The notes: generated by a model not told the origin, from the sequence alone. A DNA stretch of 64,000 bases from Bacteroides ilei (GCF_900128495.1 NZ_LT635801.1:1127997-1191996), one strand, 5' to 3'. Positions 1-8,742 are shown, counted from the stretch's first letter. Program-made: numbers and translations.

Positions 1-281
1 CAGTCGGCTATGGTATGCGCTATTTCAGTGTCGTTTATCATGCCTATTTTTATTGCTATAGGGCGGATGTCATCCATTACCGCTTCAATCTGCCCTTTTA
101 CATAGACTGGAGGTACGGGGTGTATTCCGTTTACTCCCGTAGTGTTTTGTACGGTAATGGCTGTTATGGCACTGGCAGCATATGCTCCAAGGGCAGAAAT
201 GGTCTTGATGTCTGCCTGGATTCCGGCCCCTCCGCTGCAGTCGGAGCCGGCTATGGTAAGTATACAGGGATAATGTTTCAT
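1..281 (-). CDS. thiD: Hydroxymethylpyrimidine/phosphomethylpyrimidine kinase, N-terminal part
   Basis: The reverse strand from the ATG at 281 reads an open frame of 93 codons to the window edge, beginning MKHYPCILTIAGSDCSGGAG. The TIAGSDxSGGAGIQAD segment is the substrate-binding signature of ThiD, the ribokinase-fold enzyme that phosphorylates HMP and HMP-P for thiamine synthesis in the cytoplasm. A later segment, ALGAYAASAITAITVQNTTGV, is also typical. The gene is cut by the window, so the catalytic C-terminal half is not visible. A perfect -7 box lies 28 bp upstream, and no TPP riboswitch fits in that short leader. The forward reading frame over the same bases is a shadow. Confidence 0.93.
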   Translation of the reverse strand, partial: MKHYPCILTIAGSDCSGGAGIQADIKTISALGAYAASAITAITVQNTTGVNGIHPVPPVYVKGQIEAVMDDIRPIAIKIGMINDTEIAHTIAD

Positions 282-308
282 GTTATTATGGATATTGGTA
301 TGCTGTTG

Positions 309-340
309 CAAATATATGAAAGTATTGTGATTCAAACAAA
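309..340 (-). promoter_or_regulatory. Promoter of thiD
   Basis: On the reverse strand TTTG (337-340) is followed after exactly 20 bp by TATATTTG (309-316). This is a full match to the Bacteroides -33/-7 consensus and sits just upstream of the thiD start. Confidence 0.75.
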
Positions 341-477
341 TAGAAACTTTTCGTATCAGGTATGATATGCTTCTTTTTTATATCGTATAAAAGATGAAAA
401 GTATTTGATTGAAAAATAGTGTTTTATAACATGATAAATAATTGCTTTTTTTTTGAACATCGGATTGAAAACTTATT

Positions 478-485
478 TATATTTG
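478..485 (+). promoter_or_regulatory. -7 element for xylR
   Basis: TATATTTG matches TAnnTTTG and lies 21 bp before the ATG at 507. A TTTG at 452-455 is a slightly far (22 bp) -33 candidate. The element lies downstream of the alternative TTG start at 453, which argues for the ATG at 507. An imperfect inverted repeat at 361-368/380-387 (TATGATAT/ATATCGTA) is a possible operator. Confidence 0.65.
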
Positions 486-506
486 CATCGTCAAAAAGAA
501 AAAAAG

Positions 507-1247
507 ATGGAAAAGCAAGCCGGAGATAACCTTATAATTGATGTACATGTGTCGGTCGACTGTGTATTGATCGGTTTTGACGGCGAGCAGTTCCGGGTTC
601 TGCTTGTAAGGCAGATAGGCAAACAGGCGGACGCGGATATCAATGACTTGAAGCTGCCGGGAAGTCTGATATATGCCGATGAAGATTTGGATGATGCGGC
701 AAAACGGGTGCTGAATGAATTGACGGGGCTGAAGAATATCAAGATGACCCAGTTCAAGGCTTATGGTTCCAGAAACCGTACTTCAGATCCGAAAGATGTA
801 TTGTGGCTGGAACGCTTTCATCGGATAACAGAGAATGGGGTAGGCCGGATCGTTACGGTCGCTTATCTTTCACTGTTGAAGATTGACCAGCGGAACCGTC
901 AGCTGAGTGAGACGTATGATGCGTGTTGGATGCCTGTGGCGGATGTGAAGAATCTGGCTTTCGACCACATGCAGATTTATAAAGATGCGTTGACCTCTAT
1001 CCGGCATTATGTGGAAAACACTCCTTCGGTCATGTTTGACCTGTTACCCCGGAAATTTACTGCGGCCCAGTTGCGGACACTTTACCAACTGGTTTATGAC
1101 CGTGATTTTGACGCACGGAATTTCCATAAGAAAATAGCTTTGATGCCTTATGTGGTTCCGATGGAGGAGAAAGAAACGGGAGTGCGTCATCGGGCGGCCC
1201 GTTATTTTAGATTTGACAGAACAATTTATAATAAACTTAAGAAATAA
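507..1247 (+). CDS. xylR: NrtR-type Nudix/winged-helix regulator of xylose use
   Basis: This 246-residue protein has an N-terminal Nudix fold (about residues 15-150) and a C-terminal winged helix (about 165-246, LPRKFTAAQLRTLYQLVYDR), the architecture of NrtR-family repressors. The Nudix box is degraded: in GSLIYADEDLDDAAKRVLNE the RE pair is R-V and the second glutamate is Leu, so it is probably a sugar-metabolite sensor and not a hydrolase. It lies 9 bp before xylB, and Nudix regulators beside xylBA are known in Bacteroides, so xylose control is the natural assignment. I chose ATG 507 over the upstream TTG because a -7 box lies between them. The symbol rests on context. Confidence 0.85.
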   Translation: MEKQAGDNLIIDVHVSVDCVLIGFDGEQFRVLLVRQIGKQADADINDLKLPGSLIYADEDLDDAAKRVLNELTGLKNIKMTQFKAYGSRNRTSDPKDVLWLERFHRITENGVGRIVTVAYLSLLKIDQRNRQLSETYDACWMPVADVKNLAFDHMQIYKDALTSIRHYVENTPSVMFDLLPRKFTAAQLRTLYQLVYDRDFDARNFHKKIALMPYVVPMEEKETGVRHRAARYFRFDRTIYNKLKK

Positions 1248-1256
1248 AGTGTATAT

Positions 1257-2747
1257 ATGAGGTATTTGTTAGGTTATGATATAGGCAGCTCTTCGGTAAA
1301 AGCCAGTCTGGTGAACGCCGAAACAGGTAAATGTGTTGCTTCTGCCTTTTATCCGAAAACTGAAGCTGAAATCATTGCGGTTCATCCGGGATGGGCGGAA
1401 CAGCAGCCTGAGATGTGGTGGGCGAATTTGAAGCTTGCTACCGAAATGATCATGAATGAAAGCGGTGCCAAGAAAGAGGATGTAGCCGCTATCGGTATTT
1501 CATACCAGATGCACGGACTGGTGTGTGTGGATAAGGATCAGAATGTCCTTCGTCCGGCCATCATCTGGTGCGACTCGCGTGCTGTCCCTTACGGTGATAA
1601 GGCCTTCAAGGCTTTGGGCGAGGAAAAATGTCTTTCTCATCTGTTGAATTCTCCGGGTAACTTTACTGCTTCCAAATTGGCTTGGGTGAAGGAAAACGAA
1701 CCTGATGTATACGCCAAGATTGACAAGATCATGCTTCCGGGCGACTATATCGCCATGAAGCTGACAGGTGAAGTATGTACTACCGTTTCAGGACTTTCTG
1801 AAGGTATGTTCTGGGATTTCAAGAACAATGAAGTGGCACAGTTCCTGATGGATTACTACGGATTTGACAATTCCCTGATTCCTACCATCCGTCCTACATT
1901 CTCTGAACAGGGCCGTGTAACTGCCATTGCGGCGGCCGAATTGGGATTGGCCGAAGGTATCCCTGTTACATACCGTGGAGGTGACCAGCCTAACAATGCT
2001 CTTTCATTGAATGTGTTCAATCCGGGTGAGATTGCATCTACAGCCGGAACGTCAGGTGTGGTTTACGGTGTGAACGGTTCTGTCAATTATGATCCGAAAT
2101 CACGTGTAAACACATTTGCTCACGTAAATCATACGGCCGACCAGATCCGTCTGGGTGTCTTGCTCTGCATCAATGGTACAGGTATCCTCAATTCGTGGAT
2201 CAAGCGGACCGTAGTTCCTGAAGGAATTTCATACGCCGATATGAATGACCTGGCTGCCCAGGCACCGATAGGATCGGCCGGAATCAGTATCCTTCCTTTC
2301 GGAAACGGTGCGGAGCGTATGTTGCAGAACAAGGAGGCCGGATGTTCCATACACGGGATCAATTTCAATATCCATACGCGTAACCATATTATCCGTGCAG
2401 CTCAGGAAGGTATCGTATTCTCGTTCAAATATGGTATCGATATCATGAAGGGTATGGGTATGGATGTGCAGAAAATCCATGCCGGACATGCCAACATGTT
2501 CCTGAGCCCGATTTTCCGTGATACATTGGCCGGTGTGACCGGAGCTACCATCGAATTGTACGATACCGATGGTTCTGTAGGAGCCGCCAAGGGTGCGGGT
2601 ATGGGAGCCGGTATCTATAAGGATAACAATGAAGCTTTCGCTACACTCGACAAGCTGGCTGTCATTGAACCGGATCTGGCCAATAAGGCCGCCTACGAAG
2701 ATGCATACCAACGTTGGCTGGAATGTATGGAGAAGGTTACTAAATAA
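1257..2747 (+). CDS. xylB: Xylulokinase
   Basis: This 496-residue FGGY-family sugar kinase phosphorylates D-xylulose to xylulose-5-phosphate, which enters the pentose phosphate pathway. The N-terminal phosphate loop reads LGYDIGSSSVKAS, and the probable catalytic Asp is D243 in RGGDQPNNAL. The ATP-binding GTSGVVYG segment and a glycine-rich C-terminal GAAKGAGMGAG stretch are also present. It follows xylR by 9 bp and precedes xylA by 59 bp with no terminator between, so xylR-xylB-xylA reads as one operon. Full family length. Confidence 0.95.
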   Translation: MRYLLGYDIGSSSVKASLVNAETGKCVASAFYPKTEAEIIAVHPGWAEQQPEMWWANLKLATEMIMNESGAKKEDVAAIGISYQMHGLVCVDKDQNVLRPAIIWCDSRAVPYGDKAFKALGEEKCLSHLLNSPGNFTASKLAWVKENEPDVYAKIDKIMLPGDYIAMKLTGEVCTTVSGLSEGMFWDFKNNEVAQFLMDYYGFDNSLIPTIRPTFSEQGRVTAIAAAELGLAEGIPVTYRGGDQPNNALSLNVFNPGEIASTAGTSGVVYGVNGSVNYDPKSRVNTFAHVNHTADQIRLGVLLCINGTGILNSWIKRTVVPEGISYADMNDLAAQAPIGSAGISILPFGNGAERMLQNKEAGCSIHGINFNIHTRNHIIRAAQEGIVFSFKYGIDIMKGMGMDVQKIHAGHANMFLSPIFRDTLAGVTGATIELYDTDGSVGAAKGAGMGAGIYKDNNEAFATLDKLAVIEPDLANKAAYEDAYQRWLECMEKVTK

Positions 2748-2806
2748 GAATATTTTAATTCATTATAAAAAGATAAATTCATTAACTTTTAAATTTATAA
2801 ATAACT

Positions 2807-4123
2807 ATGGCAACAAAAGAGTATTTCCCAGGTATTGGTAAAATTAAATTCGAAGGTGTAGAAAGCAAGAACCCGATGGCTTTCCGTTACTATGATCCGG
2901 AAAGAGTGGTTATGGGTAAGAAAATGAAAGACTGGTTGAAGTTCTCAATGGCATGGTGGCATACATTGTGCGCAGAAGGCGGTGACCAGTTCGGTGGCGG
3001 TACAAAGACTTTCCCTTGGAAAGGAAATCCGGACAAAGTACAGGCTGCTAAAGATAAAGCTGATGCAGGTTTCGAAATCATGCAGAAACTGGGTATCGAA
3101 TACTACTGTTTCCACGATGTAGACCTTTGTGATGAAGCTGATACAATCGAAGAATATGAAGCTAACTTGAAAGAAATCGTTGCTTACCTGAAACAGAAAC
3201 AGGCTGAAACCGGTATCAAACTGTTGTGGGGTACAGCTAACGTATTCGGTCATGCACGTTACATGAACGGTGCCGCTACAAATCCTGATTTCGACGTGGT
3301 AGCCCGTGCTGCTGTGCAGATCAAGAACGCTATGGATGCAACTATTGAATTGGGTGGTACCAACTATGTATTCTGGGGTGGTCGTGAAGGTTACATGTCA
3401 TTGCTGAACACTGACCAGAAACGTGAAAAGGAACACCTGGCTCAGATGTTGACTATCGCCCGTGACTATGCACGTGCCAAAGGATTCAAAGGTACATTCC
3501 TGGTTGAACCGAAACCGATGGAACCGACTAAACACCAGTATGATGTAGATACTGAAACTGTTATCGGATTCTTGAAGGCTCACAACCTGGATAAGGATTT
3601 CAAGGTTAATATCGAAGTAAATCACGCTACTTTGGCTGGTCATACATTCGAACACGAACTGGCAGTTGCAGTTGATAACGGCATGTTGGGTTCTATCGAT
3701 GCTAACCGTGGTGACTACCAGAACGGTTGGGATACAGACCAGTTCCCTATCGATAACTTCGAACTGACTCAGGCTATGATGCAGATTATCCGTAACGGTG
3801 GTCTGGGTAACGGTGGTACTAACTTCGACGCAAAGACCCGTCGTAACTCAACTGACCTGGAAGATATCTTCATCGCTCATATCGCTGGTATGGATGTTAT
3901 GGCCCGTGCCTTGCTGAGCGCAGCTAAGTTGCTGGAAGAATCTCCATATAAGAAGATGCTGGCCGACCGTTACGCTTCATTCGATTCTGGTAAGGGTAAG
4001 GAATTCGAAGAAGGCAAACTTACTCTGGAAGATGTCGTTGCTTATGCTAAGGCTAACGGTGAACCGAAGCAGACTAGCGGTAAGCAGGAATTGTACGAGG
4101 CTATTGTAAATATGTATTGCTAA
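2807..4123 (+). CDS. xylA: Xylose isomerase
   Basis: This 438-residue class II xylose isomerase converts D-xylose to D-xylulose in the cytoplasm using two divalent metals. Visible motifs are the catalytic HDVD (H103, D106), [22 protein letters not shown] and the metal-binding [17 protein letters not shown]. Codon use is strongly biased towards frequent codons, as expected of a highly expressed enzyme. It is the last gene of the xylRBA unit and is followed by a strong terminator. A xylose transporter, which often follows xylA in Bacteroides, is not next here. Confidence 0.97.
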   Translation: MATKEYFPGIGKIKFEGVESKNPMAFRYYDPERVVMGKKMKDWLKFSMAWWHTLCAEGGDQFGGGTKTFPWKGNPDKVQAAKDKADAGFEIMQKLGIEYYCFHDVDLCDEADTIEEYEANLKEIVAYLKQKQAETGIKLLWGTANVFGHARYMNGAATNPDFDVVARAAVQIKNAMDATIELGGTNYVFWGGREGYMSLLNTDQKREKEHLAQMLTIARDYARAKGFKGTFLVEPKPMEPTKHQYDVDTETVIGFLKAHNLDKDFKVNIEVNHATLAGHTFEHELAVAVDNGMLGSIDANRGDYQNGWDTDQFPIDNFELTQAMMQIIRNGGLGNGGTNFDAKTRRNSTDLEDIFIAHIAGMDVMARALLSAAKLLEESPYKKMLADRYASFDSGKGKEFEEGKLTLEDVVAYAKANGEPKQTSGKQELYEAIVNMYC

Positions 4124-4150
4124 TAGGTTTTAATAACCATTTTACTCATG

Positions 4151-4186
4151 TCCCGGCTGATTTTTATCGGCCGGGATATTTTTTTG
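4151..4186 (+). terminator. Rho-independent terminator of xylRBA
   Basis: TCCCGGC (4151-4157) pairs perfectly with GCCGGGA (4170-4176) and is followed by a T-rich run to 4185. Confidence 0.88.
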
Positions 4187-4198
4187 CATTAAATAAGT

Positions 4199-4206
4199 TA
4201 TATTTG
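4199..4206 (+). promoter_or_regulatory. -7 element for mannose-1-phosphate guanylyltransferase
   Basis: TATATTTG matches TAnnTTTG, 24 bp upstream of the ATG at 4231 and just after the xylA terminator. No good -33 element is seen. Confidence 0.6.
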
Positions 4207-4230
4207 CAATATATTAAACTGGAGTTAGAT

Positions 4231-5298
4231 ATGAATCTGAATAATGTTCATTTAGTAATTATGGCCGGTGGCATAGGAAGCCGTTTCTGGCCTATGAGTA
4301 CTACCGATCTTCCCAAACAGTTCCTGGATGTGTTAGGGTGTGGAAGAACCTTATTACAGCTTACCGCCGACCGTTTTAAAGGCGTCTGTCTGCCGGAAAA
4401 CATCTGGGTCGTAACCTCAGCGAAATATGCAGATATAGTCAAAGAACAATTGCCGGATATGGCTTCCGACCATATATTGCTGGAGCCGTGCCGCCGGAAC
4501 ACTGCTCCCTGTATTGCATATGTGAGCTGGAAGATCAAGGCACGGAACCCGAAAGCGAATATTGTGGTGACACCGAGCGACCATGTTGTGATGGATGTGC
4601 GCGAGTTTGCACGTGTAATCGAGTCGTCACTGAAGTTTACGGCCGATTCCGACGCTATCGTTACCTTGGGGATGAAAGCCACCCGTCCGGAAACCGGTTA
4701 CGGATACATTGAGGCCGACATGTCAATGGCGTGTCCCTCGAACAAGGAAATCTACCGTGTGGATGCTTTCAGGGAAAAGCCTGACGCCGAGACGGCGAAA
4801 CGTTACCTGCAGCGCAAGAACTATTTCTGGAATTCGGGTATCTTCATCTGGAATGTCAGTACGATTGTAAATGCGTTGCGTGTGTACCAGCCTTCCATTT
4901 CAGAAATTTTCGAGCGTCTGCTGCCTTATTATTATACCGATAAGGAACAGCAGCTGATAGATGAAATGTTCCCGATGTGCGACAACATATCCATAGACTA
5001 TGCGGTAATGGAGAAGGCGGATGAAATCTATGTATTTCTGGCTTCATTCGGCTGGAGTGATCTGGGAACCTGGAGTTCTCTCCATGATAACGTAAAGAGG
5101 GACGCACATAACAATGCCTGTCTGGGCGAAAATATCCGGCTGTATGAAAGCCGTAACTGCATGGTTCATACTACGGAAGAAAAACGGACAATCGTGCAGG
5201 GACTGGACGGGTATATCGTGGCCGAGAAAAACGACTGCCTGCTGATATGCCGCCTGACCGAGGAACAGCGTATCCGGGAGTTTCTGAACGAACAGTAA
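4231..5298 (+). CDS. manC: Mannose-1-phosphate guanylyltransferase
   Basis: This 355-residue nucleotidyltransferase makes GDP-mannose from mannose-1-phosphate and GTP for surface glycans and GDP-fucose. The N-terminal signature MAGGIGSRFWPMST (residues 11-24) with LPKQF shortly after, FREKPDAETAKRYL and NSGIFIW are typical of the family. It is the short form, without the C-terminal mannose-6-phosphate isomerase domain of bifunctional ManC. The open frame extends upstream to 4117, but that part runs through the xylA terminator and a -7 box, so the start at 4231 is preferred. It stands alone between terminators. Confidence 0.92.
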   Translation: MNLNNVHLVIMAGGIGSRFWPMSTTDLPKQFLDVLGCGRTLLQLTADRFKGVCLPENIWVVTSAKYADIVKEQLPDMASDHILLEPCRRNTAPCIAYVSWKIKARNPKANIVVTPSDHVVMDVREFARVIESSLKFTADSDAIVTLGMKATRPETGYGYIEADMSMACPSNKEIYRVDAFREKPDAETAKRYLQRKNYFWNSGIFIWNVSTIVNALRVYQPSISEIFERLLPYYYTDKEQQLIDEMFPMCDNISIDYAVMEKADEIYVFLASFGWSDLGTWSSLHDNVKRDAHNNACLGENIRLYESRNCMVHTTEEKRTIVQGLDGYIVAEKNDCLLICRLTEEQRIREFLNEQ

Positions 5299-5344
5299 AA
5301 CGGCGTCTTTACACCGGCCTTTTTATGGAAGGCGTAAAAAAGAA

Positions 5345-5414
5345 CCTGATCTTTTGGAAGATCACCTTGATATAATGGAAAAAAGATCTTGAACTTTTGT
5401 ATGGAACATCTTGA
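5345..5414. repeat. Phased short repeat, 22-bp period (CTTGA core)
   Basis: CTTGA recurs at 5366, 5388 and 5410, exactly 22 bp apart, with a variant CCTGA at 5345 (21 bp before). The bases between copies differ. The array lies between manC and a lipoprotein gene and overlaps the hairpin at 5379-5444. Function unknown. Confidence 0.5.
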
Positions 5415-5444
5415 TATGTCCAGGGAAAGTTCAAGGTCTTTTTT
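5379..5444. terminator. Long hairpin downstream of manC
   Basis: A 19-base arm at 5379-5397 (starting AAAAAAGATC) pairs with 5426-5444 (ending GTCTTTTTT) at 18 of 19 positions. The loop holds a second small stem. The T-run in the right arm suits termination of manC transcription. A smaller hairpin, GATCTT-TTGG-AAGATC, lies at 5348-5363. Confidence 0.6.
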
Positions 5445-5512
5445 CATGTCGGGTAGTGCAGTATTCGGGCGGGATATTCATTTATAAGGTATAAGCCTAA
5501 AATATCAATAGT

Positions 5513-5941
5513 ATGAAGACAAGAAGATTATGTGGAATCCTGCTGTTGTTTCTGTGTATATTCGGCATTGCAGGGTGTGACAAGGAGATGGGGGAGGAAA
5601 GACAGATTACGGGGTACGAAGAATATGTGCTTATTGTAGCGTCACAGAAGAAACCGGGTGTCCTTTGGTCGGACGGATACAATTACCGGGCAGATGTATA
5701 TGGAGTCAGGAAAGAAGATTCCGATGAATGGATGCCTTTAGGCTATATTGAGGGGTTTGAATTTGAAGAAGGATATGAATATAGGCTGAGAATCGGCGAA
5801 ACGCACTATCTGGATCGTCGGATGGGACAGCCTGCATGGACTGTGTACAGGTTACTGGAAGTCCTGTCCATGGAAAAGAAGGAATCGGAAAATCTCCCCG
5901 ACCATTTTATTCCGGACTGGTATTGTGAAGAATCTGAATGA
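5513..5941 (+). CDS. Lipoprotein with DUF4377-like domain
   Basis: This 142-residue protein begins with a lipoprotein signal peptide: two Arg, a hydrophobic stretch and lipobox I-A-G-C at Cys22. The acidic residues after the Cys (DKEMGEE) could favour surface export as in other Bacteroidetes, which is inference. The C-terminal half (DSDEWMPLGYIEGFEFEEGY followed by EYRLRI and YRLLEVLSMEKK) resembles DUF4377, a small beta domain of unknown function. It is monocistronic: hairpins lie upstream and a strong terminator downstream. No enzyme motif is seen. Confidence 0.75.
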   Translation: MKTRRLCGILLLFLCIFGIAGCDKEMGEERQITGYEEYVLIVASQKKPGVLWSDGYNYRADVYGVRKEDSDEWMPLGYIEGFEFEEGYEYRLRIGETHYLDRRMGQPAWTVYRLLEVLSMEKKESENLPDHFIPDWYCEESE

Positions 5942-5950
5942 CCGGGAAAG

Positions 5951-5996
5951 AGAAAGGATCGGATCTGCATCAATAACAGGTCCGATCCTTTCTTTT
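5951..5996. terminator. Bidirectional terminator between lipoprotein gene and tpx
   Basis: A 17-bp stem (5951-5967 with 5977-5993, one G-T pair) has A-rich and T-rich flanks, so it can end transcription from both convergent genes. Confidence 0.88.
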
Positions 5997-6034
5997 ATAA
6001 AGTGCAGCATCCGGGCACTTTGCGGATGTGGAAT

Positions 6035-6541
6035 TTACTTCTTCAATGCTGCCAACGCTGCGTCGTAGTCCGGTTCCTGAGTGATTTCCGGAACCAGTTC
6101 CGTGTAGATGACTTTTCCTTCCGGATTGATGATGACTACCGCGCGTGCCAGTAAGCCACACAATACACCGTCGGTCATCAGGACACCGTATTTTTCACCG
6201 AAGTCGGATGTATAGCGGTAATCCGACAATGGGATTACGTTTTCAATTCCTTCTGCTGTGCAGAAACGGCCCTGTGCGAAAGGAAGGTCCTTTGAAATGG
6301 CGAGAACCACCGTATTGTCCATTCCGGCAGCCAGTTTATTGAATTTGCGGACTGAAGCGGCACACACGCCGGTATCCATGCTGGGGAAAATGTTCAGGAT
6401 AGCATATTTCCCTTTGATATCGGCCAAAGTGAAGCTGCTCAGGTCACCTTTTACCAGTGAGAATTCGGGAGCCTGTGCTCCGACTGCTATAAATTCGCCT
6501 GCCAATGAAACTGGGGCGCCTTGAAATGCTGTTTTTGCCAT
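6035..6541 (-). CDS. tpx: Thiol peroxidase (atypical 2-Cys peroxiredoxin)
   Basis: This 168-residue protein matches the Tpx family, which reduces hydrogen peroxide and alkyl hydroperoxides using thioredoxin. The peroxidatic Cys is C60 in [14 protein letters not shown] and the resolving Cys is C94 in [12 protein letters not shown], the same spacing as in E. coli Tpx (61/95). The start MAKTAF at 6541 matches the family's usual length, and the longer frame to 6586 would reach towards the promoter. It is monocistronic, with its own -7 box and a terminator. The likely role is oxidative-stress defence in an anaerobe. Confidence 0.95.
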   Translation of the reverse strand: MAKTAFQGAPVSLAGEFIAVGAQAPEFSLVKGDLSSFTLADIKGKYAILNIFPSMDTGVCAASVRKFNKLAAGMDNTVVLAISKDLPFAQGRFCTAEGIENVIPLSDYRYTSDFGEKYGVLMTDGVLCGLLARAVVIINPEGKVIYTELVPEITQEPDYDAALAALKK

Positions 6542-6574
6542 AATTCTTTTTAGTTTTATAATTTGATGTATGTA

Positions 6575-6582
6575 CAAAAATA
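6575..6582 (-). promoter_or_regulatory. -7 element for tpx
   Basis: On the reverse strand TATTTTTG matches TAnnTTTG, 33 bp upstream of the start codon. Confidence 0.6.
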
Positions 6583-6644
6583 ACAAACTAATTCCGTTAA
6601 TGTTTTATCGTTTGATGTTTTTTATAATAATTGTACATATTGTC

Positions 6645-7535
6645 TCATTTCCCGGTTTTTGATGAAAGTTTTTCAAGGAAGAATACCAGGAAGAAACCTA
6701 CTACCATCAGCAGGACGGCCTCTACGATAGACTGGTCGGGTAGGATATTGCTTTCAATAGGGATGCCGTGCGTGTTGTCGACCAGCTCTTTCCAGGGCCA
6801 TACCTTGTTCAGTGAGCCTAGCATGAATCCTGTCAGTACGGCCAGCGTGATGTTACGGAAATGTTTTAATGCGAATGAAAGGATACGTGAGAATGAAGTG
6901 ATTCCAAGTATGGCTCCCAGGGCAAAGATGATGATGATCTTGACATTGAAGGTCTTTACGGCTTCCATGATAAAGAAATACTTGCCTAGCAGAACCAGAA
7001 TGAAACTGCCCGATATACCGGGAAGTATCATGGCGCATATGGCGATAGCTCCGCATACGAAAATGAAGAACGGATTCTGTGAGGTCTCGGCCGGAGTGGC
7101 TATCGTTATGTAGAAAGCTACGGCACAGCCCAGGATAAAGCCCGTAATGGTCTTCCAGTTCCATTCCTTGATGTCCTTCCCTACAAACCATGTAGAGGCC
7201 AGTACCAGTCCGAAGAAGAATGCCCAGACCAATATGGGGTGGGCCACCAGCAGCCATGTAATCAGTTTGGCCAGTGAAAATACGCTGATTGCTATTCCTG
7301 CCAGAAGGAAGAACAGGAAATTCCCGTTGATGGCTTTCCAACATTCTTTCCATTTTCCGGTGAAGAAGAGTTTCAGGCTTTTCCCGTTGATGCTTTTGAT
7401 AGAGTCGATCAATTCATCATAGATGCCTACAATGAAAGCGATCGTTCCGCCTGATACGCCAGGTACCACGTCTGCTGCCCCCATACCCATACCTTTCAGT
7501 GAAAGCATCAGATAGTCTTTAAGTTTACGCTCCAT
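6645..7535 (-). CDS. popT: DUF368 polyprenyl-phosphate transporter (PopT-like)
   Basis: This 296-residue polytopic membrane protein belongs to DUF368. The conserved N-terminal motif GAADVVPGVSGGTIAFIVGI is clear and a second, related half-motif (MILPGISGSFILVLLGKY) follows, which suggests an inverted repeat fold. DUF368 proteins have been shown in other bacteria to return undecaprenyl phosphate across the membrane for reuse in cell-wall and glycan synthesis; for this gene that is by family. It follows mazG by 46 bp on the same strand and is probably co-transcribed. Confidence 0.85.
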   Translation of the reverse strand: MERKLKDYLMLSLKGMGMGAADVVPGVSGGTIAFIVGIYDELIDSIKSINGKSLKLFFTGKWKECWKAINGNFLFFLLAGIAISVFSLAKLITWLLVAHPILVWAFFFGLVLASTWFVGKDIKEWNWKTITGFILGCAVAFYITIATPAETSQNPFFIFVCGAIAICAMILPGISGSFILVLLGKYFFIMEAVKTFNVKIIIIFALGAILGITSFSRILSFALKHFRNITLAVLTGFMLGSLNKVWPWKELVDNTHGIPIESNILPDQSIVEAVLLMVVGFFLVFFLEKLSSKTGK

Positions 7536-7581
7536 TTATTTTTCTGTTATCCGGTTTATAATTTTTATCTGAAATAGAAGT

Positions 7582-8367
7582 CTACAGTCCCTTCTGTTTC
7601 GCTTCGTTCCATATTTCGTCCATTTCGGCCAGTGTCATGTCCTGCAGTTTGCGGCCCTGTTTGAGTGTATGCTCTTCCAGGTAGTTGAAACGTCGGATGA
7701 ACTTATGGTTTGTACGTTCCAGTGCATTGTCGGGATTGATCTTATACAGGCGGGCTGCATTGATCAGGCTGAACAGTACGTCTCCGAATTCCGCTTCTGC
7801 CTTTTCCTTGTCCATATCGGCCACCTCGGCTTCGAATTCGCCTATCTCTTCCTTGACCTTCTGCCACACCTGTTCACGCTGTTCCCAGTCGAATCCTACA
7901 TTACGTACCTTGTCCTGTATCCTGTATGCCTTGATCAGTGAAGGCAGAGCTTCGGGTACTCCGCTCAGTACGCTTTTGTTTCCGTCTTTTTCTTTCAGCT
8001 TGATCTGTTCCCAGTTTTCGGAAACCTGTTCGGCCGTATCGGCCTTTACTTCACCGAAGACGTGGGGATGACGGAATATCAGTTTATCACAAAGCTTGTC
8101 GCATACGTCTTTGATGTCGAACGCTCCGTTTTCACTGCCGATCTTTGCATAGAATACAACATGCAGCAGTACGTCTCCCAATTCTTTGCAGATGTTCTTC
8201 TGGTCGTTTTTCATCAAGGCGTCACACAGTTCGTACACTTCTTCTATTGTGTTGGGACGCAGGCTTTCATTAGTCTGTTTCCTGTCCCACGGGCATTTCA
8301 CGCGAAGTTCGTCAAGAATGTCCAGCAAGCGGCCGAAGGCCTCCATTTGTTCTTGTCTTGTATGCAT
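7582..8367 (-). CDS. mazG: Nucleoside triphosphate pyrophosphohydrolase MazG
   Basis: This 261-residue protein has two tandem MazG domains that hydrolyse (d)NTPs to NMP and PPi, a house-cleaning function. The N-terminal domain carries CPWDRKQTNESLRPN followed by EEVYELCDA and ELGDVLLHVVFYA, with the EExxE...ExxD metal-binding pattern. The C-terminal domain repeats it with KEEIGEFEAE and EAEFGDVLFSL. ATG 8367 gives MHTRQEQ, and the longer frame to 8424 would read through the promoter and terminator. It heads a mazG-popT unit. Confidence 0.94.
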   Translation of the reverse strand: MHTRQEQMEAFGRLLDILDELRVKCPWDRKQTNESLRPNTIEEVYELCDALMKNDQKNICKELGDVLLHVVFYAKIGSENGAFDIKDVCDKLCDKLIFRHPHVFGEVKADTAEQVSENWEQIKLKEKDGNKSVLSGVPEALPSLIKAYRIQDKVRNVGFDWEQREQVWQKVKEEIGEFEAEVADMDKEKAEAEFGDVLFSLINAARLYKINPDNALERTNHKFIRRFNYLEEHTLKQGRKLQDMTLAEMDEIWNEAKQKGL

Positions 8368-8394
8368 ATTTCTGTCTGATATTATTTCACGGGG

Positions 8395-8424
8395 CAAAGA
8401 TACGAAAAAAGTGCGTCGGAACAA
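8395..8424 (-). promoter_or_regulatory. Promoter of mazG
   Basis: On the reverse strand TTG (8422-8424), a 19-bp spacer and TATCTTTG (8395-8402) fit the Bacteroides consensus. The -33 lies in the loop of the upstream gene's terminator, so terminator and promoter overlap. Confidence 0.65.
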
Positions 8425-8448
8425 TTGGTTATCATCCGACGCACTTTT
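8407..8448 (-). terminator. Terminator of the small winged-helix gene
   Basis: A perfect 14-bp stem (8407-8420 with 8435-8448) is followed on the reverse strand by a T-run. Confidence 0.85.
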
Positions 8449-8469
8449 CCCATCTTACAAGCTTTAAAC

Positions 8470-8670
8470 TTATTTCAACTTAACAAATAATTCACCATTA
8501 ACCTCACTAGTTTCAAGTTTGTCTTCTCTCAAAAGCCAACCCAGTCCTAAAAAGAAATCCTTATCGACCAATTTTGTCGCTTTTTTAATCTGTTTCTGAG
8601 TCAGACCGTCATTTCCATTTAATGCTTGCCAGATTTTTCCGGCGATAGCACCTGCTTTTTCATTTAACAT
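8470..8670 (-). CDS. Small winged helix-turn-helix protein (DUF2582 type)
   Basis: This 66-residue protein consists almost entirely of one winged-helix fold: helix (AGAIAGKIWQALNGNDG), recognition region (LTQKQIKKATKLVDKDFFLG) and wing (LLREDKLETSEVNGELFVKL). It resembles the Bacteroidetes DUF2582 winged-helix family of unknown role. There is no sensor domain, so it may be a small DNA-binding or architectural factor. It has its own -7 box and a strong terminator, so it is monocistronic. Confidence 0.85.
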   Translation of the reverse strand: MLNEKAGAIAGKIWQALNGNDGLTQKQIKKATKLVDKDFFLGLGWLLREDKLETSEVNGELFVKLK

Positions 8671-8734
8671 AGTCTATATTTTTTAATAGTTACAATGCTT
8701 CTATAACAATAAGAGCATGTCTGTTTTTCCGCTA

Positions 8735-8742
8735 CAAATGTA
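8735..8742 (-). promoter_or_regulatory. -7 element for the winged-helix gene
   Basis: TACATTTG on the reverse strand matches TAnnTTTG, 64 bp upstream of the start, so the leader is about 55-60 nt. Confidence 0.55.

Noticed and set aside
15..365. Forward-strand open frame of 116 codons at the window start
   Set aside because: It lies opposite the clear N-terminus of thiD and shows no family features.
282..506. TPP riboswitch upstream of thiD
   Set aside because: The -7 box is only 28 bp from the thiD start, leaving no room for a riboswitch.
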